Origin: JAKFDK01 sp036676195 | GTDB lineage: Bacteria; Bacillota; Sulfobacillia; Symbiobacteriales; ZC4RG38 | Reading direction: 5' to 3' | Assembly (NCBI GenBank): GCA_036676195.1 | Contig: JAKFDK010000121.1 | Location: 1-64,000, forward strand | DNA: 64,000 nt | Shown: positions 8,458 through 17,550 of the stretch, one piece after another | How the letters are laid out: every line of letters begins with the position of its first letter | Position numbering within the stretch: the stretch's first letter is position 1 | The notes under the pieces: generated by a model | Database searches by the model: none | What the model saw: only the letters and a program-made list of their open reading frames with translations | What the model was told of the DNA's origin: nothing | Position numbers and translations under genes: made by a program

Positions 8458-8862
8458 ATGCGGACTTATCTGCGCGAACTGCTGCTGGCCGGGCTGTTTG
8501 CCGCCCTGATGGCGGTGACCGCCCAGATGAGCTTCAAGTTGCCCATCACCGGTGTACCCTTTACCCTGCAGGTGCTGACGGTGCTGCTGGCCGGCTTATT
8601 GCTGGGTCCTCGCTGGGGGGCGGTGGCGATGGTGGTGTACCTGGCGGTCGGTGCCGTTGGTGTGCCGGTATTTGCCAATTTTGGCAGCGGGCCGACCGCC
8701 CTGCTGGGACCGACCGGGGGGTATCTGTGGTCGTGGCCGGTGGCGGCCCTGGTCACCGGATGGCTGGCGCAGGCCCGCCGGCAGCCGGGCTTCAAGGCTG
8801 TCCTGGCCGCAGTGGTGGCGCAGTCGGTCCGGGCAGCGCTGGGGGCCATGGGCTGGCGCTGA
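8458..8862 (+). CDS. bioY: Biotin transporter S component BioY, C-terminally short
   Basis: 134 residues against about 180-200 for typical BioY. The conserved N-terminal part is intact: hydrophobic LLLAGLFAALMAVTAQ, PFTLQVLTVLLAGLLLGPRWG and LLGPTGGYLWSWPVAA. The final membrane helices are absent; after AALGAMGWR the frame stops 29 bases before the convergent ferredoxin gene. No continuation was recognised in the other forward frames. BioY is the biotin-binding membrane subunit of ECF transporters; without the last helices function is doubtful. May be a 3'-truncated remnant. Confidence 0.85.
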   Translation: MRTYLRELLLAGLFAALMAVTAQMSFKLPITGVPFTLQVLTVLLAGLLLGPRWGAVAMVVYLAVGAVGVPVFANFGSGPTALLGPTGGYLWSWPVAALVTGWLAQARRQPGFKAVLAAVVAQSVRAALGAMGWR

Positions 8863-8891
8863 AACGGTGCGTTTTGCCCCGCCCGGCCGGC

Positions 8892-9182
8892 TTAAGCCTC
8901 GCCCGACCCGCGGCGCTGCCAGGCCCACAGGCTCTGGGGCGGGCGGTCCGGATGGTGCCGGGTAAATCGGGCCAGCAAAACCGCTTCCGGCTCGGGCCGA
9001 ACCACAATGGCGTCGGTTGGGCAAACGATGACGCACTGACTCTCACCGTAGAAACCGTAACACTCGGTGCACAAACTGGCATCGACCACGGGCCGCAGGG
9101 TACCGGGGGAGATAGCGGTGGTGGGGCACTCCCATTCGCAGGCGCCACAGGCAATGCAACTGTCGGTAATGCGCACAGCCAT
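8892..9182 (-). CDS. Two-cluster 4Fe-4S ferredoxin of the radical SAM locus
   Basis: 96 residues. Two cluster motifs are visible: CIACGACEWECP and the longer CTECYGFYGESQCVIVCP, a 2[4Fe-4S] fold with an insertion in the second motif, followed by a 30-residue tail. ATG at 9182 with GAGGAGGG upstream. Last gene of the reverse-strand peptide-maturation cluster, 13 bases after the PqqD-like gene. Inferred job: electron donor to the radical SAM enzyme. An unrelated redox role cannot be excluded. Confidence 0.88.
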   Translation of the reverse strand: MAVRITDSCIACGACEWECPTTAISPGTLRPVVDASLCTECYGFYGESQCVIVCPTDAIVVRPEPEAVLLARFTRHHPDRPPQSLWAWQRRGSGEA

Positions 9183-9195
9183 GTGCCATCCCTCC

Positions 9196-9465
9196 TCAGG
9201 CTTCCTGCCGCTGGAACAACCCGGCTTGTTCCATGGCCTGGACAAACTCCCGGATGTCCGCCGCCACCTGGCCGCTGTCCTGGTCGGGATAGGCGGCCCC
9301 TACCTGCGCCACCAGTTCGTCCGGCGTGCATCCGTCGCAGGCGGCCCAGATGCGGGCGCCCAGGGGGTTCAGGCTGAAGAAGGTGACGGTACCGGTGTGG
9401 CAAAGGACCATGGTGCCATCCACCGTGTCCCAGATCACCTCTGGGTTGCGCAGCAGTTTGCTCAT
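9196..9465 (-). CDS. PqqD-like RiPP recognition protein
   Basis: 89 residues with the PqqD pattern: VIWDTVDGTMVLCHTGTVTFFSLNPLGARIWAACDG, then a helical second half ending FVQAMEQAGLF. PqqD-type domains (RRE) bind the leader of a ribosomal peptide and present it to a radical SAM enzyme. The start codon overlaps the stop of the radical SAM gene (ATGA), with GGAGGAG as ribosome site, showing translational coupling. Confidence 0.88.
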   Translation of the reverse strand: MSKLLRNPEVIWDTVDGTMVLCHTGTVTFFSLNPLGARIWAACDGCTPDELVAQVGAAYPDQDSGQVAADIREFVQAMEQAGLFQRQEA

Positions 9466-10859
9466 GGCTCCTCCTCCGGGGTGGCGCCGGCTTCCTCTGC
9501 CGCCTGAAAGCGGGCCGGGCGGGCCGGTGGCACCTCCCCTGTATGTGCCCAGGCCTGAACTTCAAAGGTGCGGCGCAGGTATGCGCAAAACAGCGGGTGG
9601 GAGCGGGTGTATTCGCCGCTGAAGGCCGTGTGAATCGCCCGGCAGCCACCGCCGCAGTGGTTCTTAATGATGCAGGTGGGGCAGGTCGCCAGGGTATCGG
9701 CCACGCGGCCGCGCAGGTAGGCTAGTTGCGGGTGGTCCCCTACAATCTCTGCCAGGCGGCGGGTGCGAATATTGTCCGTGCGGAATTCGGGCAGTTGCAG
9801 TAACTTGCAGGGGTAGACCCAGCCCTCCGGATCAATGGATACCTCGCTTACACCGGCGCCACAGTGGTTGCGCCGGGTCAGCTTGCTGCTGTAGCGGCCC
9901 TCCGGCCGGATTTCCGGTGTGGCTGCATCGGCCAGGGCCTGGTTCGCCCGGAACAGCAGGTCGTTCAGCTGTAAGAGATCAGCCGGCGTCAGTTCGCTGC
10001 CGCGGGCGCACGCCCCGCGCCCCAGCGGGAACTGGGGAATAATCCGGTGCAGCCGCACGTGCCGTTGCCGGACAAAGCGCAGCAATTCCGCCACATCGGT
10101 CAGGCCAAAGCGGGACAGGACAGAGTTAATGTCCAGGGTGGCCCCGGCCTGCACCAGCAGGTCAATGGCCCTGACGGTGCGAATCCAGGAGCCCTGGCCG
10201 CGGTTACAGTCATGGTGTGCCGGGACCCCGTGGTCGAGGCTGATGGTGATGTTGTGAAAGGCTGCGGCCACATCCCGCACGTTGTTTTTGGTGATGTAGT
10301 GACCGTTACTGATCACATTGGTGCGCAGGCCGCACTGGCGGGAGTACCGGGCGATCTCCAGCAAGTCCTTGCGGGTAAAGGGTTCACCACCGGTGAACAC
10401 CAGAGTTTTGGCACCTGCTTCCACCACTTGATCCACCAGGTACTTGCCTTCGGCAGTGGAAAGTTCGCCTGGGCGGGCCCTGGCAGCGCTCTGGTAGCAA
10501 TAAGTGCAGCGGAGGTTACAGGCCTGGGTGCAGACCCAGTATACCGCCCCGAGCGGGTCGGCCGGGGCGGCAAGCCCGGGCAGATCCGGCAGGCGGTCAA
10601 GATACAGCAGCCGACGCAGGATGCACCACTTCAGGATGGCCTGCAGCCGATCGGCAGCCACCGCGGCACTGTAACCGAAGCGCTGCTCCAGATGGGCGGC
10701 CAACCGGTTCCGGTCGCGTCCGGCCCGCAGCCAGCGGATGGCCTCGGCGGTATCCCGGTCCAGCCGTTCCCAGAGGTTCAGGGCCGGGTTATACCCCAGG
10801 GTTTCCTCACCCCGGCAAATTAAGGCCAGGCGGGGTGGAACCACCACTCGCCCCAGCAT
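9462..10859 (-). CDS. Radical SAM/SPASM peptide maturase
   Basis: 465 residues from ATG 10859, which has GGGGGGTG upstream; the open frame extends 20 codons further without a better start. The N-terminus (about 1-100) looks like a PqqD-type recognition domain. The radical SAM cluster motif CNLRCTYC is at residues 114-121, with FTGGEP downstream. The C-terminal SPASM domain is complete: CX12GX4C, then CPTCIIKNHCGGGC (CX2CX5CX3C), then a final Cys in PLFCAYL, enough for two auxiliary clusters. Such enzymes form thioether or carbon crosslinks in RiPP precursors. Lies downstream of the Cys-rich peptide and coupled to the PqqD gene. Confidence 0.93.
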   Translation of the reverse strand: MLGRVVVPPRLALICRGEETLGYNPALNLWERLDRDTAEAIRWLRAGRDRNRLAAHLEQRFGYSAAVAADRLQAILKWCILRRLLYLDRLPDLPGLAAPADPLGAVYWVCTQACNLRCTYCYQSAARARPGELSTAEGKYLVDQVVEAGAKTLVFTGGEPFTRKDLLEIARYSRQCGLRTNVISNGHYITKNNVRDVAAAFHNITISLDHGVPAHHDCNRGQGSWIRTVRAIDLLVQAGATLDINSVLSRFGLTDVAELLRFVRQRHVRLHRIIPQFPLGRGACARGSELTPADLLQLNDLLFRANQALADAATPEIRPEGRYSSKLTRRNHCGAGVSEVSIDPEGWVYPCKLLQLPEFRTDNIRTRRLAEIVGDHPQLAYLRGRVADTLATCPTCIIKNHCGGGCRAIHTAFSGEYTRSHPLFCAYLRRTFEVQAWAHTGEVPPARPARFQAAEEAGATPEEEP

Positions 10860-10908
10860 AGCCAGCACCCCCCGTGAGGCAGATCGACCCGGGTGGCCAC
10901 GGGTGGCA

Positions 10909-10939
10909 GGCGGACCCACCGGTCACCGGCGGGCCCGCC
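10909..10939 (-). promoter_or_regulatory. Intercistronic hairpin between precursor and maturase
   Basis: CCCGCCGG pairs with CCGGTGGG around a 3-base loop, extended by an outer GGCGG/CCGCC pairing. No T tract follows, so it may stabilise the precursor mRNA 3' end or attenuate rather than terminate. Confidence 0.4.
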
Positions 10940-10952
10940 CTGCTCCCTGCCC

Positions 10953-11099
10953 CTAGTTCAGTGCATTGCCGCCGCCACCGCCGGCGCCGCCCGCACCCCG
11001 GCAACCGCACCCGCAGCCGCAGCCGTCCTTATCGACCAGGACCTGCAGGGGATCAGCCTCCAGCATGGGCTTGCTGTAGCCCTCCTTCTGCTCGTTCAT
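10953..11099 (-). CDS. Candidate RiPP precursor, Cys/Gly-rich peptide
   Basis: 48 residues. A polar leader (MNEQKEGYSKPMLEADPLQV, then LVDKDG) is followed by a core with four cysteines alternating with glycine (GCGCGCGCRG, Cys 27, 29, 31, 33) and a Gly/Ala tail ending NALN. GGGGAGGGGGTGA sits just ahead of the ATG. It is the first gene of a reverse-strand set with a radical SAM/SPASM enzyme, a PqqD-like protein and a ferredoxin, the standard context for a radical-modified ribosomal peptide. It does not match the SCIFF six-cysteine spacing. The function of the product is unknown. Confidence 0.75.
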   Translation of the reverse strand: MNEQKEGYSKPMLEADPLQVLVDKDGCGCGCGCRGAGGAGGGGGNALN

Positions 11100-11215
11100 G
11101 TCGTCACCCCCTCCCCGAGGCGTTGCCTCTGTTCATAATGGGATGACGGGAAAGGCGGCCAGATGGTGCGGCACGGTGGCCGAAGTTCGCTGCCGGCGAA
11201 GGGGCAAATTGTCGG

Positions 11216-11245
11216 TTGACAGGCCCCGGCCGGCGGTGATACCTT
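11216..11245 (+). promoter_or_regulatory. Promoter of the trp leader
   Basis: TTGACA at 11216-11221 and TACCTT at 11240-11245 with an 18-base spacer. The -35 is perfect and the -10 weak. Transcription would start near 11252, just ahead of the T-box structure. Confidence 0.5.
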
Positions 11246-11251
11246 ATACAA

Positions 11252-11602
11252 CAAGCAGTATAGCGCAAACGCGATGAGTGGGACGAGTACCCGGGTGGAG
11301 CCGTTTCAGCGAGCCGGCGGGGTCTGGAGGCCATTCCAGACCCATGGTGAGAGGACCGGTACGGAGTCACCTGGTGAATGGACCCGCGAGCGGCAACTCG
11401 AACGCGGCGCGCCGCAAGTAGACGTTGACGGGCACTCCCGCCGTTATGAAGGGTAGAAGGTATAACTCGCGGCGTCCTGGCTGCGAACGTACCTGCAGCG
11501 ACAAGTGGGGTATGTCATTTTGGCGTGCCTAAACTGGGTGGTATCGCGGAGAAGCCTGTCCAAGGCACTCCGTCCCGGCAACGGGGCGGAGTGCCTTTTT
11601 AT
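11252..11602 (+). promoter_or_regulatory. T-box riboswitch, tRNA-Trp specific, for trpEGDCFBA
   Basis: Leader of about 350 bases. An AGTA element lies at 11286. A perfect 9-bp hairpin (GGGTCTGGA/TCCAGACCC, 11319-11342) marks the distal part of stem I. The specifier is TGG at 11379-11381 in the context GAA-TGG-ACC. The T-box sequence ACTGGGTGGTATCGCGG is at 11533-11549. Uncharged tRNA-Trp would stabilise the antiterminator and permit trp transcription. Confidence 0.88.
11562..11600 (+). terminator. T-box-controlled terminator of the trp leader
   Basis: GGCACTCCGTCCC pairs with GGGGCGGAGTGCC over 13 bp, with flanking AA/TT extending the stem, then TTTTT. It directly follows the T-box sequence and competes with the antiterminator. 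Confidence 0.88.
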
Positions 11603-11655
11603 GTTGTATTGCGAGTTGGTCACGGGCCGATGGGCCCGTACAGGAGGGAACACAG

Positions 11656-13229
<1,574 letters not shown>

Positions 13230-13233
<4 letters not shown>

Positions 13234-13823
13234 TTCTGGTCATCGATAACTACGACAGTTTCGTCTATAACCTGGTCCAGTACCTGGGGGAACTGGGGCC
13301 CGATGTGCAGGTATACCGCAACGACCAGATCACCGTCGGGCAGATCCGGGCACTGGCGCCGGAAAAAATTGTGCTCAGTCCCGGCCCCTGCACCCCCAAC
13401 GAGGCTGGCGTCACCTTGCAGGTGATCCGTGAACTGGGGCCGGAGGTGCCTATCCTGGGGGTCTGCCTGGGGCACCAGAGCATTGGACAGGCATACGGCG
13501 GTGCAGTGGTGCCGGCTCCGGAGGTCATGCACGGCAAGACCTCGGCCATTTACCACCACGGCGACCCCCTGTTTGACGGACTGCCCAGCCCCTTCACCGG
13601 CATGCGCTATCACTCGTTGCTGCTGCGCCGGGGAGACCTGCCCGACTGCCTGCAGGTAACAGCGGAAACAGCCGACGGACTGGTGATGGCGGTGCGGCAC
13701 CGCCGGGACCCGGTGGCAGGGGTACAGTTCCACCCGGAATCCATCGCCAGCGAGGGCGGCAGGCAATTGCTGGCCAACTTCCTGGCCACCCGTCGCCCGG
13801 CCGTGCTCGCCCAGCATGTGTAA
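13230..13823 (+). CDS. trpG: Anthranilate synthase component II (glutamine amidotransferase)
   Basis: 197 residues, class I glutamine amidotransferase. Oxyanion strand LSPGPCTPNEAG, nucleophile Cys in GVCLGHQSIGQA (about residue 79) and the His/Glu pair in FHPESIASEGG (about 168). Supplies ammonia to TrpE; in many bacteria it also serves para-aminobenzoate synthase. ATG overlapping the trpE stop by 4 bases. Confidence 0.97.
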
Positions 13824-13836
13824 GGAGGAAATGACC

Positions 13837-14886
13837 ATGACGCTCAATATGGACATGAAATCGCTGATCACGCTGGTCAGCACCGGCAAGGACCTGACCG
13901 AGGCCCAGGCGGAAGTGGCCATGTCTCTCCTCTTCAATGGAGAAGCTTCGCCCGCCCAGGCGGCGGCCTTCCTGGTGGCCCTGCGCATGAAGGGCGAAAC
14001 CATTGACGAGATCACCGGCTGTGCGAGGGTGATGCGTGACCGGGCGACCCGGGTACCGCACCACCAGCCGTTGGTGGTGGACACCTGCGGTACCGGCGGG
14101 GACAAGTCGGGCTCGTTCAACGTCAGCACCACCGCTGCCTTTGTGGCGACCGGTGCCGGTGTCGCCGTGGCCAAGCATGGCAATCGGGCAGCTTCCAGCC
14201 AGACCGGCAGCGCCGATGTCCTGGAAGCCCTGGGCGTGACCCTGGGCCTGTCTCCTGAGGCGGTGGGCCTCTGCCTGGACGAAATCGGCATCGGCTTCAT
14301 GTTCGCTCCGGCCCACCACCCCAGCATGAAGCATGTGGCGCCGGTGCGGCGGGAAATCGGCACGCGCACCATCTTCAATATTCTGGGACCCCTGACCAAC
14401 CCGGCCGGAGCGGCGGCCCAGGTGGTGGGCGTGTTTGATGCCGGGCTGACCGAGCCCCTGGCCCGTGTGCTCGGACGCCTGGGCGTGGCGCATGCCCTGG
14501 TGGTGCACGGGCTGGACGGAATGGACGAGATCAGCATCTGCGGCCCGTCGCAGATTTCTGAGTATCAGGACGGATACGTGACCACCTATCGGGTCACACC
14601 GGAAGACGCCGGGCTGCAACGGGCACCCCGGGAGTATATCCGGGGCGGCAACCCCCAGGAAAACGCCCGCATCACCGAGGCGGTGCTCAGGGGTGAGCCG
14701 GGTCCGCGCCGGGACGTGGTCCTGCTCAACGCCGGGGCGGCCCTGATGGCCGCCGGCCGGGCCCGCAATCTGCGGGAGGGCGTGGAACTGGCAACCGAGT
14801 CCATCGATTCCGGCCGGGCCGGCCAGGCCCTGGAACAACTACGCAGCCGCACGGCCCAACTGGCCGCGGCCGTCGCCAGCGCCTGA
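13837..14886 (+). CDS. trpD: Anthranilate phosphoribosyltransferase
   Basis: 349 residues. Joins anthranilate to PRPP. The PRPP-binding loop reads GTGGDKSGSFNVST, followed by VAKHGNRAASSQTGSADVLEALG and RTIFNILGPLTNPA, all family hallmarks. ATG 13837 has AAGGAGG 9 bases upstream; in-frame ATGs at 13831 and 13816 are less likely, the last one lying inside trpG. Confidence 0.97.
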   Translation: MTLNMDMKSLITLVSTGKDLTEAQAEVAMSLLFNGEASPAQAAAFLVALRMKGETIDEITGCARVMRDRATRVPHHQPLVVDTCGTGGDKSGSFNVSTTAAFVATGAGVAVAKHGNRAASSQTGSADVLEALGVTLGLSPEAVGLCLDEIGIGFMFAPAHHPSMKHVAPVRREIGTRTIFNILGPLTNPAGAAAQVVGVFDAGLTEPLARVLGRLGVAHALVVHGLDGMDEISICGPSQISEYQDGYVTTYRVTPEDAGLQRAPREYIRGGNPQENARITEAVLRGEPGPRRDVVLLNAGAALMAAGRARNLREGVELATESIDSGRAGQALEQLRSRTAQLAAAVASA

Positions 14887-14900
14887 GGAGGCAACCAAGC

Positions 14901-15689
14901 ATGATCCTGGAACGCATCCTGGCCACCAAGGCCGAAGAGCTGACGGCCGCCCGGGCCCGGTATTCCCTGACCGAGGTGACCGTGGCCGCCCTTCGGGCGG
15001 CGCCTGCCCGTGATTTCGCCCGTGCGCTGCAGACACCGCCCCCGGGAGCGTCCCTGGCCTGCATCGCCGAGGTGAAGAAGGCCAGCCCGTCCAAGGGCGT
15101 CATCCGCTCCGACTTTGAACCGGTGCGCATCGCCCGGCAGTATGCTGCCGCCGGTGCCGCCGCCATTTCCGTCCTGACCGACGTCCAGTACTTCCAGGGT
15201 TCCCTGGATTACCTGGTGCAGATCCGGGCGGCGGTCGATATCCCCGTACTGCGTAAGGACTTTATCATTGATGAGTACCAGATTTACGAGGCCAGGGCGG
15301 CTGGAGCCGATGCCATTCTGCTGATCGTGGCGGCCATTCCCGATGCCGGGCGTCTGCGGGCTTACCGGGAACTGGCAGAGGAACTGGGCATGGCGGCCCT
15401 GGTGGAAGTCCACTCGGCCCCGGAATTGGCGCTGGCGGTGGCCGGCGGTGCCGGTATCATCGGCATCAACAACCGGGACCTGCGCACCTTTACCGTCTCC
15501 CTGGACGTCACCGTCAGCCTGGCGCCGTCGGCACCGCCGGAGGCCATCCTGGTGGCGGAGAGCGGCGTGGCCACTCGGTCGGACTGTGACCGGCTGGCGG
15601 CGGCCGGCGCCCGGGCCGTACTGGTGGGCGAATCCCTGGTGCGCCGGGACGACCCCGGTCTGGCCCTGCGGGACCTGCTGGGGATTTGA
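14901..15689 (+). CDS. trpC: Indole-3-glycerol phosphate synthase
   Basis: 262 residues, a TIM barrel. Converts CdRP to indoleglycerol phosphate. The catalytic IAEVKKASPSKG, RKDFIIDEYQIYEARAAGAD, GINNRDL and VAESGV segments are all present. ATG with GAGGAGG upstream, 14 bases after trpD. Confidence 0.97.
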   Translation: MILERILATKAEELTAARARYSLTEVTVAALRAAPARDFARALQTPPPGASLACIAEVKKASPSKGVIRSDFEPVRIARQYAAAGAAAISVLTDVQYFQGSLDYLVQIRAAVDIPVLRKDFIIDEYQIYEARAAGADAILLIVAAIPDAGRLRAYRELAEELGMAALVEVHSAPELALAVAGGAGIIGINNRDLRTFTVSLDVTVSLAPSAPPEAILVAESGVATRSDCDRLAAAGARAVLVGESLVRRDDPGLALRDLLGI

Positions 15690-15709
15690 GCAAGACGGAG
15701 GAGCAAGCC

Positions 15710-16348
15710 ATGACCTGGGTGAAAATTTGCGGCATCACTGATACCCGGGCCGGGCTGGCGGCGGCCGAGGCGGGGGCCGACGCGGTGGGCTTTGTGTTCT
15801 GGCCTCGTAGCCGGCGACTGATTGACCCGGAGCGTGCCGGTGCCATTTCCTGCCGCCTGCCGTCCGAACTGGCCCGAGTCGGCGTCTGGGTGGATGCCCC
15901 GACCGACGAGGTGCTGCGCACCGCCCAGACGGCCGGACTGACCCACCTGCAACTGCACGGTGCGGAAACCCCGGAAGAGATCGCCACCCTGCCCCTGCCC
16001 GTGATCAAGGGGATCCGCCTGAAAAATGCCGGCGACCTGCTGCAACTGACTCGCTACCTGAACTGCTGGGCCATCCTGATCGAGCCCCATGCCGAGGCTA
16101 CGGCGGGGGGCGCCGGCATTGCCCTGGACTGGGAGTTGGCGCAACAGGCCCGGCAAACCCTGCAGCAGGCCGGCTACCGCGGCCGGTTTATCCTGGCCGG
16201 CGGGCTGGATCCGAACAGCGTCAGGGCGGCCATTGCCGCCGTCCGGCCCGACGGGGTGGACGTAAGCAGCGGCGTGGAAACAGACGGCGCCAAAGACATT
16301 GAAAAGATTCACCATTTCCTCGGCAACGCAAAGGAGGGCCGCCTGTGA
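15710..16348 (+). CDS. trpF: Phosphoribosylanthranilate isomerase
   Basis: 212 residues, a TIM barrel. Carries VKICGIT at the N-terminus, ADAVGFVFWPRSRR, LQLHG and the phosphate-binding FILAGGLDPNSV with GVDVSSGVE. ATG 15710 follows CGGAGGAG; an in-frame GTG/ATG-type start further upstream (15686) would overlap trpC. The stop overlaps the trpB start. Confidence 0.96.
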   Translation: MTWVKICGITDTRAGLAAAEAGADAVGFVFWPRSRRLIDPERAGAISCRLPSELARVGVWVDAPTDEVLRTAQTAGLTHLQLHGAETPEEIATLPLPVIKGIRLKNAGDLLQLTRYLNCWAILIEPHAEATAGGAGIALDWELAQQARQTLQQAGYRGRFILAGGLDPNSVRAAIAAVRPDGVDVSSGVETDGAKDIEKIHHFLGNAKEGRL

Positions 16349-17550
16349 CCACCCGCCCACTCTCACAGCCCGACGCCCACGGCCGGTTCGGCCAGTTCGG
16401 GGGCCGCTACGTACCGGAAACCCTGATGCCCGCCTGCCTGGAGCTTGAGGCTGCCTACCGGGCCGCCTGCAGCGACCCGTCCTTTCAGGCCGAAGTGGAC
16501 TACTACCTGCGCCAGTATGTCGGCCGGGCCACACCGCTGTACTTTGCCGAGCGGCTGACGGCCGAGTTGGGTGGCGCCCGCATCTACCTGAAGCGAGAGG
16601 ACCTGAACCATACCGGGGCGCACAAAATCAACAACACCGTCGGGCAGGCCCTGCTGGCCCGGCGCATGGGCAAACAGCGGGTGATCGCCGAAACCGGCGC
16701 CGGGCAGCACGGTGTGGCCACCGCCACGGTGGCGGCTCTGTTCGGGATGGAATGTGACGTCTATATGGGTGAAGAAGACGTGCGGCGACAGGAGCCCAAC
16801 GTCTTCCGCATGCGGCTCCTGGGCGCCCGGGTGATTCCCGTCACCTCCGGCTCCCGCACCCTCAAGGATGCCACCAACGAGGCGATCCGTGACTGGGTCA
16901 CCAATGTGGAAAACACCTACTACATCATCGGCTCGGTGGTCGGGCCGCATCCATACCCCGCCATGGTGCGGGACTTCCAGAGCATCATCGGTCGGGAGAC
17001 CCTGGAGCAGGTACAGGCGGCGGCGGGGCGGCGGCCGGACGTGGTCATCGCCTGTGTCGGCGGCGGCTCCAACAGCATGGGTATGTTCCACCCCCTCAGC
17101 GCCCACCCCGACATCCGCCTGGTGGGGGTTGAGGCGGCGGGGCAAGGTGTGGAGACCGGCCGGCACGCGGCCACCCTCACCGCCGGTCAGGTCGGGGTGC
17201 TGCACGGCTGCAAGAGTTACCTGCTTCAGGACGAGCACGGTCAGGTGGTGGAGGCGCACTCGGTCAGCGCCGGTCTGGACTATCCCGGCGTCGGCCCTGA
17301 ACACAGTTATTTCCGGGATACCGGCCGGGCTGAATACACCAGCATCACCGATCAGGAAGCCCTGGACGGGTTCCAACTGCTCTGCCGGACCGAAGGGATC
17401 ATCCCGGCCCTGGAATCCAGCCATGCCATCGCCCAGGCGGCGAAAATGGCACCGGGCCTGCCCAAGGACACGATCCTGGTGGTATGCCTCAGCGGCCGCG
17501 GGGACAAGGACATCTTCCACGTCATGGCGCAGATCGGAGGGGAACTGTGA
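16345..17550 (+). CDS. trpB: Tryptophan synthase beta chain
   Basis: 401 residues, PLP enzyme condensing indole and serine. The PLP lysine lies in HTGAHKINN; AETGAGQHG, the phosphate loop GGGSNS and SGRGDKD are in place. Length and sequence fit the ordinary TrpB1 type rather than TrpB2. GTG start overlaps trpF by 4 bases with AAGGAGGG upstream. Confidence 0.98.
   Translation: MTTRPLSQPDAHGRFGQFGGRYVPETLMPACLELEAAYRAACSDPSFQAEVDYYLRQYVGRATPLYFAERLTAELGGARIYLKREDLNHTGAHKINNTVGQALLARRMGKQRVIAETGAGQHGVATATVAALFGMECDVYMGEEDVRRQEPNVFRMRLLGARVIPVTSGSRTLKDATNEAIRDWVTNVENTYYIIGSVVGPHPYPAMVRDFQSIIGRETLEQVQAAAGRRPDVVIACVGGGSNSMGMFHPLSAHPDIRLVGVEAAGQGVETGRHAATLTAGQVGVLHGCKSYLLQDEHGQVVEAHSVSAGLDYPGVGPEHSYFRDTGRAEYTSITDQEALDGFQLLCRTEGIIPALESSHAIAQAAKMAPGLPKDTILVVCLSGRGDKDIFHVMAQIGGEL

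Noticed and set aside
8651..8965. Forward frame that might continue BioY after its stop
   Set aside because: The translation is Arg/Pro/Gly-rich and soluble; it has no membrane helices like the missing part of BioY.
10953..11099. Cys-rich peptide as a SCIFF (six cysteines in forty-five) precursor
   Set aside because: Only four cysteines, all within seven residues; the SCIFF spacing is absent.
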